A stretch of DNA of 18,128 nt, taken from the NCBI GenBank assembly GCA_964536565.1, contig CAZHXK010000024.1, positions 1 to 18,128 of the forward strand. Direction: 5' to 3'. Origin of the DNA: GCA-002688135 sp964536565 (GTDB taxonomy: Bacteria > Patescibacteriota > Patescibacteriia > Magasanikbacterales > GCA-002688135). Below, one piece after another: positions 6,862 through 12,791 of the stretch; the stretch's first letter is position 1; each line of letters begins with the position of its first letter. A program made the translations under genes and the position numbers. The notes below the pieces were generated by a model. The model did not search any database and was not told the origin of the DNA. It worked only from the letters and a program-made list of their open reading frames with translations.

Positions 6862-6885
6862 CAATCCCTGAGAGGGGATTGTTTT
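6862..6885 (+). terminator. Terminator after the zinc-ribbon gene
   Basis: CAATCCC-TGAGAG-GGGATTG (6862-6881) is a perfect 7-bp stem followed by TTTTC. The T-run is short, but position and stem support termination. Confidence 0.65.
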
Positions 6886-6973
6886 CGTATCAGGGAAAAT
6901 ATACGAGTTATTGCTGACTTTTCTTCGGTTATATTTTTCGGGCCTGTTCTTATGGTTTTGCTTGTGTTGTCTG

Positions 6974-7002
6974 TTGAGATCTATGCATAATCTGTGTATA
7001 AT
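6974..7002 (+). promoter_or_regulatory. rplY promoter P1
   Basis: -35 TTGAGA (6974-6979), 17-bp spacer, perfect -10 TATAAT (6997-7002). The start near 7009 would give a leader of about 110 nt. Confidence 0.7.
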
Positions 7003-7031
7003 CGTCCAAGACGTCGATCCGCCTGTAATGC

Positions 7032-7061
7032 TTGACAATTTATCATGAAATTTGATATCAT
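7032..7061 (+). promoter_or_regulatory. rplY promoter P2
   Basis: Perfect -35 TTGACA (7032-7037), 18-bp spacer, -10 TATCAT (7056-7061) with extended TGA. The start near 7068 gives a leader of about 50 nt. Together with P1 it forms a tandem pair 58 bp apart. Confidence 0.7.
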
Positions 7062-7117
7062 TCGGCCACTATTGGTACTAGCGAATATTCGTTGAGACCT
7101 TATATAAGATATATAAT

Positions 7118-7819
7118 ATGTCACAGACATTCACACTTCAGGCACAAAAACGTACTGTGCTTGGTAAAAAAGTTAAGAATATTCGAAAGACGGGTAAAAA
7201 CCCGGCTGTTTTGTATGGCTTGAAGGAAGATTCAGTTCCTTTGACTATCGATTCATTAGAATTTGTGAAGTTGTACGAAAAAGCAGGAACATCTTCATTG
7301 GTTGATGTGGTTATAGAAGGTGGTTCTACTGAAAAAGCCTTGATCGGAGATATTCAAATTCATCCGGTAACGATGCGATTACGACATGTTGATTTGAAGC
7401 GTGTTGATATGAAAAAGAAAATTACTGCCTCAGTGAAGCTTTCATTTATTGGAGAGTCGATGGCGGTAAAGGGAATGAATGGTACGCTTACAACACAGAT
7501 TGATGGAGTTGATGTTGAGTGTTTGCCAACAGATTTGATTTCAGAAATTGAAGTTGATTTGTCAGTATTGGCAACATTTGAGGATTCGATTTATGTTCGT
7601 GATTTGAATCTTTCAGACGCTCATACTGTTTTGACAGATGGTGATCAGTTGATTGCGACTGTGAAGGAGCCTCGTAGTGAAGAAGAGATTGAGGCGCTTG
7701 ATAGTGAAGTGATTGAGGATATCAGTGCAGTTGATGTGACAGAAAAAGGAAAGACTGAAGAAGAGGGTGGTGAAGATGGAGCGGAAGAACCAAAAGCTGA
7801 GGAAAAGAAATCAGAATAA
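7118..7819 (+). CDS. rplY: 50S ribosomal protein bL25 (Ctc form)
   Basis: bL25 binds 5S rRNA in the large ribosomal subunit. The 233-residue product has the N-terminal RNA-binding domain (about 1-92, with KRTVLGKKVKNIRKTGKNPAVLYG and IQIHPVTMRLRHVDLKRV), then the CTC-type beta domain (about 95-188), then a very acidic tail (about 190-233, Glu-rich with KAEEKKSE at the end). The two-domain plus tail arrangement is the general-stress or Ctc type rather than the 94-residue E. coli form. The ATG has no Shine-Dalgarno sequence. Two tandem promoters precede it and a strong terminator follows, so it is probably transcribed alone. Confidence 0.93.
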   Translation: MSQTFTLQAQKRTVLGKKVKNIRKTGKNPAVLYGLKEDSVPLTIDSLEFVKLYEKAGTSSLVDVVIEGGSTEKALIGDIQIHPVTMRLRHVDLKRVDMKKKITASVKLSFIGESMAVKGMNGTLTTQIDGVDVECLPTDLISEIEVDLSVLATFEDSIYVRDLNLSDAHTVLTDGDQLIATVKEPRSEEEIEALDSEVIEDISAVDVTEKGKTEEEGGEDGAEEPKAEEKKSE

Positions 7820-7827
7820 AATAGAAA

Positions 7828-7852
7828 AACCGAGTTAACAGCTCGGTTTTTT
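7828..7852 (+). terminator. rplY terminator
   Basis: AACCGAG-TTAACAG-CTCGGTT forms a 7-bp stem (7828-7834 with 7842-7848) running into six Ts. The tail continues GTTTGG, as it does after the terminators at 13412 and 15156. Confidence 0.85.
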
Positions 7853-7866
7853 GTTTGGTGGAAAGA

Positions 7867-7875
7867 TGATAAGAT
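7867..7875 (+). promoter_or_regulatory. Extended -10 for the DUF3048 gene
   Basis: TGA-TAAGAT ends six bases before the ATG at 7882, within an 18-base block almost identical to that of rodA. It predicts a leaderless transcript; no clear -35 is present. Confidence 0.55.
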
Positions 7876-7881
7876 ACGTTT

Positions 7882-8937
7882 ATGTTTGGACCTTGGATGA
7901 CATCTAAAATGGTAGCAAAGCAGTTCGTGTACGGCATGCTGTTTTTGGCTGTAGCTGGTTGGGTGTTGTGGACGTATCAAGATCAGATTCGAGGGTTGGT
8001 TCGTGGTTTGCCTGGGCCGACGGTGATTGTAGATGAGGACACAGGTGTGCGTGTTGAGGTGTATCCGCGTCCGCTCGATGGTGTGTTGGTGCAAGAGTTG
8101 GCGACATCGACTGTTGCAGCAGTTATGTTTGATAATGCACCTGAAGCATGGCCTCACAAGGGATTAACTGATGCGCAGATGGTGTGGGAAATGCCGGTTG
8201 AGGGAGCGCGTACGCGCTTGATGGCTTTGTATGATCTTGGATATATAAATGAGGATGTTACGATTGGACCTGTTCGAAGTGTCCGTCCATATTTTTTGAG
8301 TGTCGCAAAGTCTTATGATGCGCGCATTATGCATGTTGGAGGTTCACCAGAAGCTTTGGACATGATTAGTGAAGGTTTTATTCCGTCTTTGAATGAGTTT
8401 AATCGTGGTCAGTATTATTGGAGAGATCGATCTCGTTATGCGCCTCATAATGCTATGACGTCTGGTGAGTTGATTTTAGAAGCTGCAGAATCATACGAGT
8501 TTGCGGAAGCTGCGTTTACTCCGTTGCTGTATGATGATGTAGAGACTGAATCACGTGTGTCGCCCTCATATGTGTTTGGTGAGTTGGATATTTCGTGGAC
8601 GTATGATTTTGAGACGGGGTTGTATGTTCGTCGACAATCAGGTCGTCCATTTCGAGATGACGATGATGTGGTTGCTGCTGCAAATGTTGTGATTGTGTTT
8701 GCGCCAATGTCTGTTATTGATAATAAATTGCGTCGTTCTGTTGTGACGGTGGGTGAGGGGGATGCTGTTGTGTATCGAGCGGGGGAGAAGGTGGATGCGA
8801 CATGGAGTCGTTCAAGTAGTAATGAAACAACTCGTTTTCTTGATGAGGGTGGGGAGGAAATTTCGTTTGCTCGTGGGACAACATGGGTTTCTGTGTTGCC
8901 GACAGGATGGTCTATTACGTCTACGGTGAGCAAGTGA
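7882..8937 (+). CDS. DUF3048 (YerB-like) envelope protein
   Basis: A 351-residue protein with one N-terminal membrane segment (about 14-30) and an outside domain. The family is recognised from VMFDNAPEAWPHKGLTDAQM (81-100), the MPVEGARTRLMALY block (104-117), IGPVRSVRPYFLSVAKSYDA (128-147) and HVGGSPEAL (151-159), which match the conserved core of DUF3048 proteins such as B. subtilis YerB. The C-terminal half would be the second DUF3048 domain. The biochemical function of the family is unknown to me. It lacks a lipobox, so it is anchored by its helix rather than by lipid. Its last 17 bp overlap prmC tail to tail with no terminator between. Confidence 0.85.
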   Translation: MFGPWMTSKMVAKQFVYGMLFLAVAGWVLWTYQDQIRGLVRGLPGPTVIVDEDTGVRVEVYPRPLDGVLVQELATSTVAAVMFDNAPEAWPHKGLTDAQMVWEMPVEGARTRLMALYDLGYINEDVTIGPVRSVRPYFLSVAKSYDARIMHVGGSPEALDMISEGFIPSLNEFNRGQYYWRDRSRYAPHNAMTSGELILEAAESYEFAEAAFTPLLYDDVETESRVSPSYVFGELDISWTYDFETGLYVRRQSGRPFRDDDDVVAAANVVIVFAPMSVIDNKLRRSVVTVGEGDAVVYRAGEKVDATWSRSSSNETTRFLDEGGEEISFARGTTWVSVLPTGWSITSTVSK

Positions 8938-9721
8938 TGAGATGTGCAATGCGGTCATGACCAGCTAGATCTTTGTGGATGGTCATGTGAGTATCAGAAG
9001 GAATAATATTTGAAAATGCTTCGCCTTGATCAGGCATAATTTCACACAAGATGTGAAATTTTTTGTTTGGGATTTGTGTAAAAAGTTCTCGATAAAAATC
9101 TAGGCCGTCTCTTCCTCCATCCAGGGCAGTCTGAGGCTCATGTTTTTTTACGTGCGGCTCGAGTGTCTTCCATTCGTCTGTTGGAATATATGGAAGGTTT
9201 GCCATCACGATAATATCTTTTTGAGAGACAAGTGATTCTGTTGATTTTGATGGGAGTGTGTTAATTGGCTCCAGTAAATTGCCTGAGTAAAAATGTAGAT
9301 TGGTTTGTAATCTGGTTGCGTTTTCTTTTGCAATCTCGATGGCTTTTTCAGAAATATCAGTTGCGACGACATTGGCGTGAGGAATTTCTAATGATGTTGT
9401 AATAGCTAAGCAGCCGGATCCAGTTCCTACATCGATAATGAGTGGGTGTTTCATTTTTTTAGAAATATTCTTTACGATATCTATGATGAGTTCGCTTTCG
9501 GGTCGTGGAATGAGAGTGTGTTTATTTACAGTGAACTTTCTTCCGTAGAATTCCTTGTAACCTAAGATATATGGCAGTGGTTCGCTGTTTTGAAATCGAT
9601 GCAATAATGCATCGTATTTTTTTTGTTCGGTTGCGGAAAGCTCATGTTCTGGATGTGTGATGATCCAACTTCGATCAAGTTTGAGTATATGTGCCTTCAA
9701 AATTTCTTCTTCACATGTCAT
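8921..9721 (-). CDS. prmC: Release factor glutamine methyltransferase PrmC
   Basis: PrmC (HemK) methylates the Gln of the GGQ motif in release factors using S-adenosylmethionine, which raises termination efficiency. The 266-residue product has the N-terminal helical domain (about 1-75, ending YGRKFTVNKHTLIPRPESE), the SAM-binding motif IDVGTGSGCLAI (96-107), the acidic end of strand 2 (TDIS, 121-124) and the substrate motif NLPY (175-178), a common variant of NPPY. ALDGGRDGLDFYRELF (199-214) is a family block. Its substrate gene prfA lies upstream on the same strand, the usual order, but here about 550 bp with a probable RNA gene separates them. A near-leaderless promoter precedes the ATG. 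Confidence 0.94.
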   Translation of the reverse strand: MTCEEEILKAHILKLDRSWIITHPEHELSATEQKKYDALLHRFQNSEPLPYILGYKEFYGRKFTVNKHTLIPRPESELIIDIVKNISKKMKHPLIIDVGTGSGCLAITTSLEIPHANVVATDISEKAIEIAKENATRLQTNLHFYSGNLLEPINTLPSKSTESLVSQKDIIVMANLPYIPTDEWKTLEPHVKKHEPQTALDGGRDGLDFYRELFTQIPNKKFHILCEIMPDQGEAFSNIIPSDTHMTIHKDLAGHDRIAHLITCSP

Positions 9722-9730
9722 AAGAATACT

Positions 9731-9759
9731 ATTCTGTATAAAAAGAGGTACTTAGTCAA
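9731..9759 (-). promoter_or_regulatory. prmC promoter, near-leaderless
   Basis: Minus strand: -35 TTGACT (9754-9759), 17-bp spacer, -10 CAGAAT (9731-9736), which ends nine bases before the ATG at 9721. It lies just downstream of the terminator of the RNA candidate, so prmC need not depend on readthrough. Confidence 0.5.
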
Positions 9760-9763
9760 GAAT

Positions 9764-9792
9764 AAAAAAAGGATCACGCGTATGCATGATCC
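9764..9792 (-). terminator. Terminator of the prfA-prmC gap RNA
   Basis: Minus strand: GGATCATGC-ATAC-GCGTGATCC is a 9-bp stem with one G-U pair (9784-9792 with 9771-9779), then seven Ts (9764-9770). The G-U pair becomes a C-A mismatch on the plus strand, so it acts for minus-strand transcription. Confidence 0.88.
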
Positions 9793-10199
9793 GTATGAAA
9801 GGTGGGCCCGTGTTGGCAAGTTGATCTCGTTTCCACTCACGTTTTCCTAGCGAAAGGAGGAACGCCGTATAACGCGGAGGCTGCGCCATGTTGTGACTAA
9901 ACGCACGTTGTACTTAGATGTAAGAGTCGACCGAGAAAAGAGAGTAACCCGAAGGTGTTTCAGTTCCAAGTTTACTCCGACGCGTAGTTTTGTGTATCGT
10001 CACGTATGTGCTAAAGATCCAACTTCTTTTGATCGCGATATCAGACACCCCTGAACGTCTTAATATCTTGGGCGGTTCACCGGCAACTGCTTAACTACAC
10101 CACAGTTTCTTTTGCAGCCGATTTAGCCCCCCTTAAGACCACCAACACGAACCCTTTGACTTATCCCCCGAAGGTTCAAGGCCAAATTGAATGATCGTT
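9764..10199 (-). ncRNA. Candidate structured RNA of unknown class, about 435 nt
   Basis: No protein gene fits here on either strand. The minus strand has a consensus promoter (10206-10234) and a strong terminator (9764-9792). A 13-bp long-range helix joins the ends: GGGTTCGTGTTGG (10142-10154) with CCAACACGGGCCC (9804-9816), including two G-U pairs that become mismatches on the other strand. Inside are GTCTTAA/TTAAGAC (10133-10139 with 10057-10063), CGGT-GA-ACCG, GAGTAAAC/GTTACTC (9970-9977 with 9941-9947) closing a CTGAA/TTCGG hairpin, and CGTTCCT/AGGAAAACG near the 3' end. I do not find the conserved elements of tmRNA, RNase P RNA, SRP RNA or 6S RNA. A short frame containing AAC TAC GCG (N-Y-A) faintly recalls a tmRNA tag but ends in SE, not AA. 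The position between RF1 and its methylase hints at translation, as inference only. Confidence 0.6.
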
Positions 10200-10205
10200 A
10201 CATGC

Positions 10206-10234
10206 ATTCTATACACTCAGATGCGAATTGTCAA
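10206..10234 (-). promoter_or_regulatory. Promoter of the prfA-prmC gap RNA
   Basis: Minus strand: perfect -35 TTGACA (10229-10234), 17-bp spacer, -10 TAGAAT (10206-10211). The start would be near 10199, about 45 nt before the 13-bp end helix. It is one of the best promoters in the window. Confidence 0.8.
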
Positions 10235-10246
10235 GGCTCTAGAGCC
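10235..10246. other. 12-bp palindrome between prfA and the RNA promoter
   Basis: GGCTCTAGAGCC is a perfect palindrome directly upstream of the -35 box and 22 bp behind the prfA stop. It may be a weak prfA terminator (it lacks a T-tract) or a protein site overlapping the promoter. Confidence 0.4.
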
Positions 10247-10267
10247 GGCTGTTATTTAACTAAATTA

Positions 10268-11335
10268 TCAGTCGTTTTTTTCGGTTGTGGATGGAGAAAC
10301 AGACTCCTTGAAGAGTGTAGATAATATATCTTCGATATCTCCTGCTAAAATTCCTTCCATGCCATGCCATGATTTAGTAATACGATGATCTGTGACGCGG
10401 TCTTGAGGGAAGTTGTATGTACGGATTTTTTCACTGCGTGATCCCGTTCCAACTTGTCCTTTTCTATCACTCGCTCGTTCTTCATCGCGCTTATCTTTCT
10501 CCATTTGATAGAGCTTGGCTTTTAACATGTTCATGGCATGCTCTTTGTTTTGCATCTGTGAACGTTCAGATTGAGATGCAGTCACGATACCAGTTGGGAT
10601 GTGTGTGATACGTGCGGCCGTTTCATTTTTTTGAACGTTCTGTCCACCTTTCCCTGAAGATAGGAAGGTATCGATGCGCAAATCTTTAGGATTGATCTCA
10701 ATTTCAATATCATCGACTTCAGGGAGCACGGCGACAGTTGCAGTGCTGGTGTGGATACGTCCTTGTTTCTCGGTTTCAGGAATGCGTTGTACACGATGGA
10801 CACCGGATTCAAATTTGAGTAGTCGATATACATCCTTCCCAACAATTTTTGCAACAACTTCTTTGATTCCCTTGAGTTCTGTTTTGTTCATTGAGGAAAT
10901 TTCTACTTTCCATTTCTGTGTTTCAGCGAATCGTGAATACATTGTTAAGAGGTCGTGTGCAAAGAGCGCAGCTTCGTCGCCTCCGGTACCGGCGCGAATT
11001 TCGATGATAACATTACGAGAATCGTCTGGATCTGGTGGGTGAATAAGTAGGGTGATTTCAGTTTCGAGTTTTTCGATTCTTGTTTGTAGATCCGAAACTT
11101 CACCTTGAGCCATGAATACTAGTTCGTCATCGTCATTTGTGTTGAGGATGTCTTGTGCTTCTTGAAGTGATTTGTTGAGTGTGTCAAAAAGACTGATCGT
11201 GTCTACGAGCTCTTTAAGACGCATATATTCACGATTGACTGTGGCCATTCTTTTGTTGTCTCGAACAGTATCTGGTTTGCTGAGTTCTTCATCGAGTTGA
11301 GCTAGCTCATCTCTGTATTTTTTTGAGTCAAACAT
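10268..11335 (-). CDS. prfA: Peptide chain release factor 1
   Basis: RF1 reads UAA and UAG stop codons and triggers release of the finished protein. The 355-residue product has an N-terminal coiled-coil domain (about 1-100), IIEIRAGTGGDEAALFAHDL (110-129), the codon-reading PxT motif as PET (186-188) in RVQRIPETEKQGRIHTSTAT, and the catalytic GGQ (230-232). PxT rather than SPF makes it RF1, not RF2. The GGQ loop reads SGKGGQNVQ, where most RF1 proteins have SGAGGQHVN, a mild oddity at the site PrmC modifies. It follows rpmE behind a terminator, with a possible -10 TATACT at 11367-11372 and no Shine-Dalgarno. Confidence 0.95.
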   Translation of the reverse strand: MFDSKKYRDELAQLDEELSKPDTVRDNKRMATVNREYMRLKELVDTISLFDTLNKSLQEAQDILNTNDDDELVFMAQGEVSDLQTRIEKLETEITLLIHPPDPDDSRNVIIEIRAGTGGDEAALFAHDLLTMYSRFAETQKWKVEISSMNKTELKGIKEVVAKIVGKDVYRLLKFESGVHRVQRIPETEKQGRIHTSTATVAVLPEVDDIEIEINPKDLRIDTFLSSGKGGQNVQKNETAARITHIPTGIVTASQSERSQMQNKEHAMNMLKAKLYQMEKDKRDEERASDRKGQVGTGSRSEKIRTYNFPQDRVTDHRITKSWHGMEGILAGDIEDILSTLFKESVSPSTTEKND

Positions 11336-11373
11336 AAGTAAAAATAAATTTTAGTTTTGAGGATAGAGTATAA

Positions 11374-11403
11374 AACAAAAAGAAGGCTGAGGACAGCCTT
11401 CTT
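11374..11403 (-). terminator. rpmE terminator
   Basis: AAGAAGGCTG-TCCT-CAGCCTTCTT on the minus strand is a perfect 10-bp stem (11394-11403 with 11380-11389) followed by TTTTGTTTTA. It separates rpmE from prfA, though some readthrough into prfA is likely because the prfA promoter is weak. Confidence 0.85.
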
Positions 11404-11416
11404 TGTATCAACGGAG

Positions 11417-11710
11417 CTATTTTTGTTCTGATTTTGACTGTGCTCCACGTTCTTCTTTTTTGGCACGGACTGCTGCTTTCTTGTCTTTCTTTGAAACGAT
11501 GGTTTCTGCTTTGGCAGCCATTTTCTTTTCGAATTTTTCCATTCGATGTGCAGTATCAACAATTTTCTGTTTTCCTGTGTAGAATGGGTGACAGTTGTTA
11601 CACATGTCAGTTTGGAAATTTTCGAGTGTTGAACCTACCTTAAATTCGCTTCCACATGCGCATGTGAAGGTTGCTTGTGGGTTATATGTTGGATGGATGT
11701 CTGTTTGCAT
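11417..11710 (-). CDS. rpmE: 50S ribosomal protein bL31
   Basis: bL31 bridges the two ribosomal subunits. The 97-residue product starts MQTDIHPTYNPQATFTCACGSEF and continues with MCNNCHPFYTGKQKIVDTAHRMEKFEKK, which together give the four Cys of the zinc-binding form. Most bL31 proteins are about 70 residues; this one has an extra basic C-terminal tail of about 30 residues (Lys, Arg, Ala-rich). I chose the ATG at 11710 because the family begins with MK/MQxxIHP; the frame is open to 11749 but that extension contains the -10 element. The promoter matches that of secE. It is divergent from rpsB. Confidence 0.93.
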   Translation of the reverse strand: MQTDIHPTYNPQATFTCACGSEFKVGSTLENFQTDMCNNCHPFYTGKQKIVDTAHRMEKFEKKMAAKAETIVSKKDKKAAVRAKKEERGAQSKSEQK

Positions 11711-11739
11711 ATATATAAAATTCAGAATATTTCGAGTGG

Positions 11740-11768
11740 AGTATAGCAATATTGCGTTTTTTTGGCAA
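11740..11768 (-). promoter_or_regulatory. rpmE promoter
   Basis: Minus strand: -35 TTGCCA (11763-11768), 17-bp spacer, -10 TATACT (11740-11745) with extended TGC. The block ACACTTGCCAAA plus TGCTATA is shared with the secE promoter at the same spacing. Confidence 0.78.
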
Positions 11769-11791
11769 GTGTTTCATGGTGACCCGAATGT

Positions 11792-11820
11792 TTGACATTT
11801 TATGGGGTGCATGATATTCT
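11792..11820 (+). promoter_or_regulatory. rpsB-tsf promoter
   Basis: Perfect -35 TTGACA (11792-11797), 17-bp spacer, -10 TATTCT (11815-11820) with extended TGA. The start near 11827 gives a leader of about 105 nt that contains a short open frame. Its -35 lies 24 bp from the divergent rpmE -35. Confidence 0.8.
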
Positions 11821-11862
11821 CGTCGCATCATTATTTATCACTATCTCAGTCATATTTACAAT

Positions 11863-11922
11863 ATGTCTGTGCTTCCTCCCAAGCCAACCGGTACGGGTCC
11901 ACAGATTACTGAGGGGTACTAA
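11863..11922 (+). CDS. Possible 19-residue leader peptide of rpsB
   Basis: ATG at 11863 opens MSVLPPKPTGTGPQITEGY, and its TAA (11920-11922) overlaps the rpsB Shine-Dalgarno sequence (TAAGGA) nine bases before the rpsB ATG. The frame is Pro- and Gly-rich, which could slow ribosomes. It has no Shine-Dalgarno of its own. The placement suggests either a regulatory leader peptide or a small conserved protein translated just ahead of uS2. A chance frame of 19 codons is also possible. Confidence 0.4.
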   Translation: MSVLPPKPTGTGPQITEGY

Positions 11923-11931
11923 GGAACATAT

Positions 11932-12771
11932 ATGTCAGCAACTATTCCAGGTCTTAAGGACCTTTTGAAGGCTGGTGTGCATTTTGGTCACTCGACAGGT
12001 CGGTGGCATCCAAAAGCACATTGGTACATCCATAGCGCACGATCAGGTGTGCATATTATTGATTTGGAGGAATCACAAAAGCGACTCGAAACTGTTTTGG
12101 CATACGTTGAGAAGCTTGCAGCAGATGGTAAGCAAATTATGTTTGTTGGAACGAAGCGTCAGGCACAACCTATTGTGGAGGCTGAAGCGACTCGTGCAGG
12201 TATGCCGTTTGTTACACGACGTTGGTTAGGTGGATTGCTTACAAACTTTGAAGCAATGAAGCCAATGCTTGATGTGTATCGAAAATTGTTGGCCGATCAA
12301 GGTACAGATGCGTGGGAGAAGTACACAAAGAAAGAGCGTGTTGGGTTTGAAAAGATGATTCAGAAGAAGAATCCTTTGTTGGCTGGTTTGAAAACCGTGA
12401 CAAAGATTCCAGATGCGTTGTTCGTGCTTGATGTGCGAAAGGAGAAAACAGCGATTAAGGAAGCGCAGGTTCGAGGGATTCCAGTTATTGCGATTTGTGA
12501 TTCAAATATCAATCCTGAACAGGTAACTCATCCAATTCCAGGTAATGACGATGCTGTAAAATCTATCGCATTGCTTACAAAGTTGGTTGCAGATGCTGTT
12601 GTTGCAGGAAAACAAACTGCAGGAATCGCGGCTGTGAAAGCTGCTGAAGAAGCTGCAAAAGCATTGGAGGTAAAGAAGGCAGAGGCTGCAAAAGCTGCAG
12701 CAGCGAAGGAAACAGCAAAAGCTGAGGTGAAAGATGATGCAAAGCCAGCAGCAGAAACTCCAAAGAAATAA
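11932..12771 (+). CDS. rpsB: 30S ribosomal protein uS2
   Basis: uS2 is assembled late into the small subunit and bridges head and body. The 279-residue product shows the family blocks LLKAGVHFGHSTGRWHPKAHWYI (11-33), SGVHIIDLEES, FVGTKRQAQ, RWLGGLLTNF, LDVRKEKTAIKEA and IPVIAICDSNINPEQVTHPIPGNDDAVKSI. The normal fold ends near residue 228; a further 50 residues are almost only Ala, Lys and Glu, a disordered tail. The start has a good Shine-Dalgarno sequence (AAGGA, 11921-11925), unusual in this window. tsf follows after 20 bp, the standard rpsB-tsf operon order. Confidence 0.96.
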   Translation: MSATIPGLKDLLKAGVHFGHSTGRWHPKAHWYIHSARSGVHIIDLEESQKRLETVLAYVEKLAADGKQIMFVGTKRQAQPIVEAEATRAGMPFVTRRWLGGLLTNFEAMKPMLDVYRKLLADQGTDAWEKYTKKERVGFEKMIQKKNPLLAGLKTVTKIPDALFVLDVRKEKTAIKEAQVRGIPVIAICDSNINPEQVTHPIPGNDDAVKSIALLTKLVADAVVAGKQTAGIAAVKAAEEAAKALEVKKAEAAKAAAAKETAKAEVKDDAKPAAETPKK

Positions 12772-12791
12772 AAACTTAAATATCAAAATGT

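Larger units (their letters stand above)
6886..7117 (+). other. Non-coding region before rplY
   Basis: The 279-bp gap between the zinc-ribbon stop and the rplY start holds a terminator (6862-6885), then about 90 bases in which I see nothing, then two tandem promoters (6974-7002 and 7032-7061). An AT-rich leader follows with two 10-bp palindromes, CGAATATTCG (7082-7091) and CTTATATAAG (about 7099-7108). No Shine-Dalgarno precedes rplY. I find no believable gene on either strand. Confidence 0.6.

Noticed and set aside
7645..8157. 170-codon minus-strand open frame
   Set aside because: Antisense to rplY and the DUF3048 gene, with low-complexity Ser, Thr and His sequence typical of a shadow frame.
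9623..9850. 75-codon plus-strand open frame
   Set aside because: It overlaps prmC antisense and runs through the RNA terminator; no ribosome site.
9764..10199. tmRNA, RNase P RNA, SRP RNA or 6S RNA as the identity of the gap RNA
   Set aside because: The GAGGAAAGUC and ACAGAA elements of RNase P, the GGAAGGAAGCAGC loop of SRP RNA, and a T-arm plus matching acceptor stem for tmRNA were not found; 6S RNA is about half this length.
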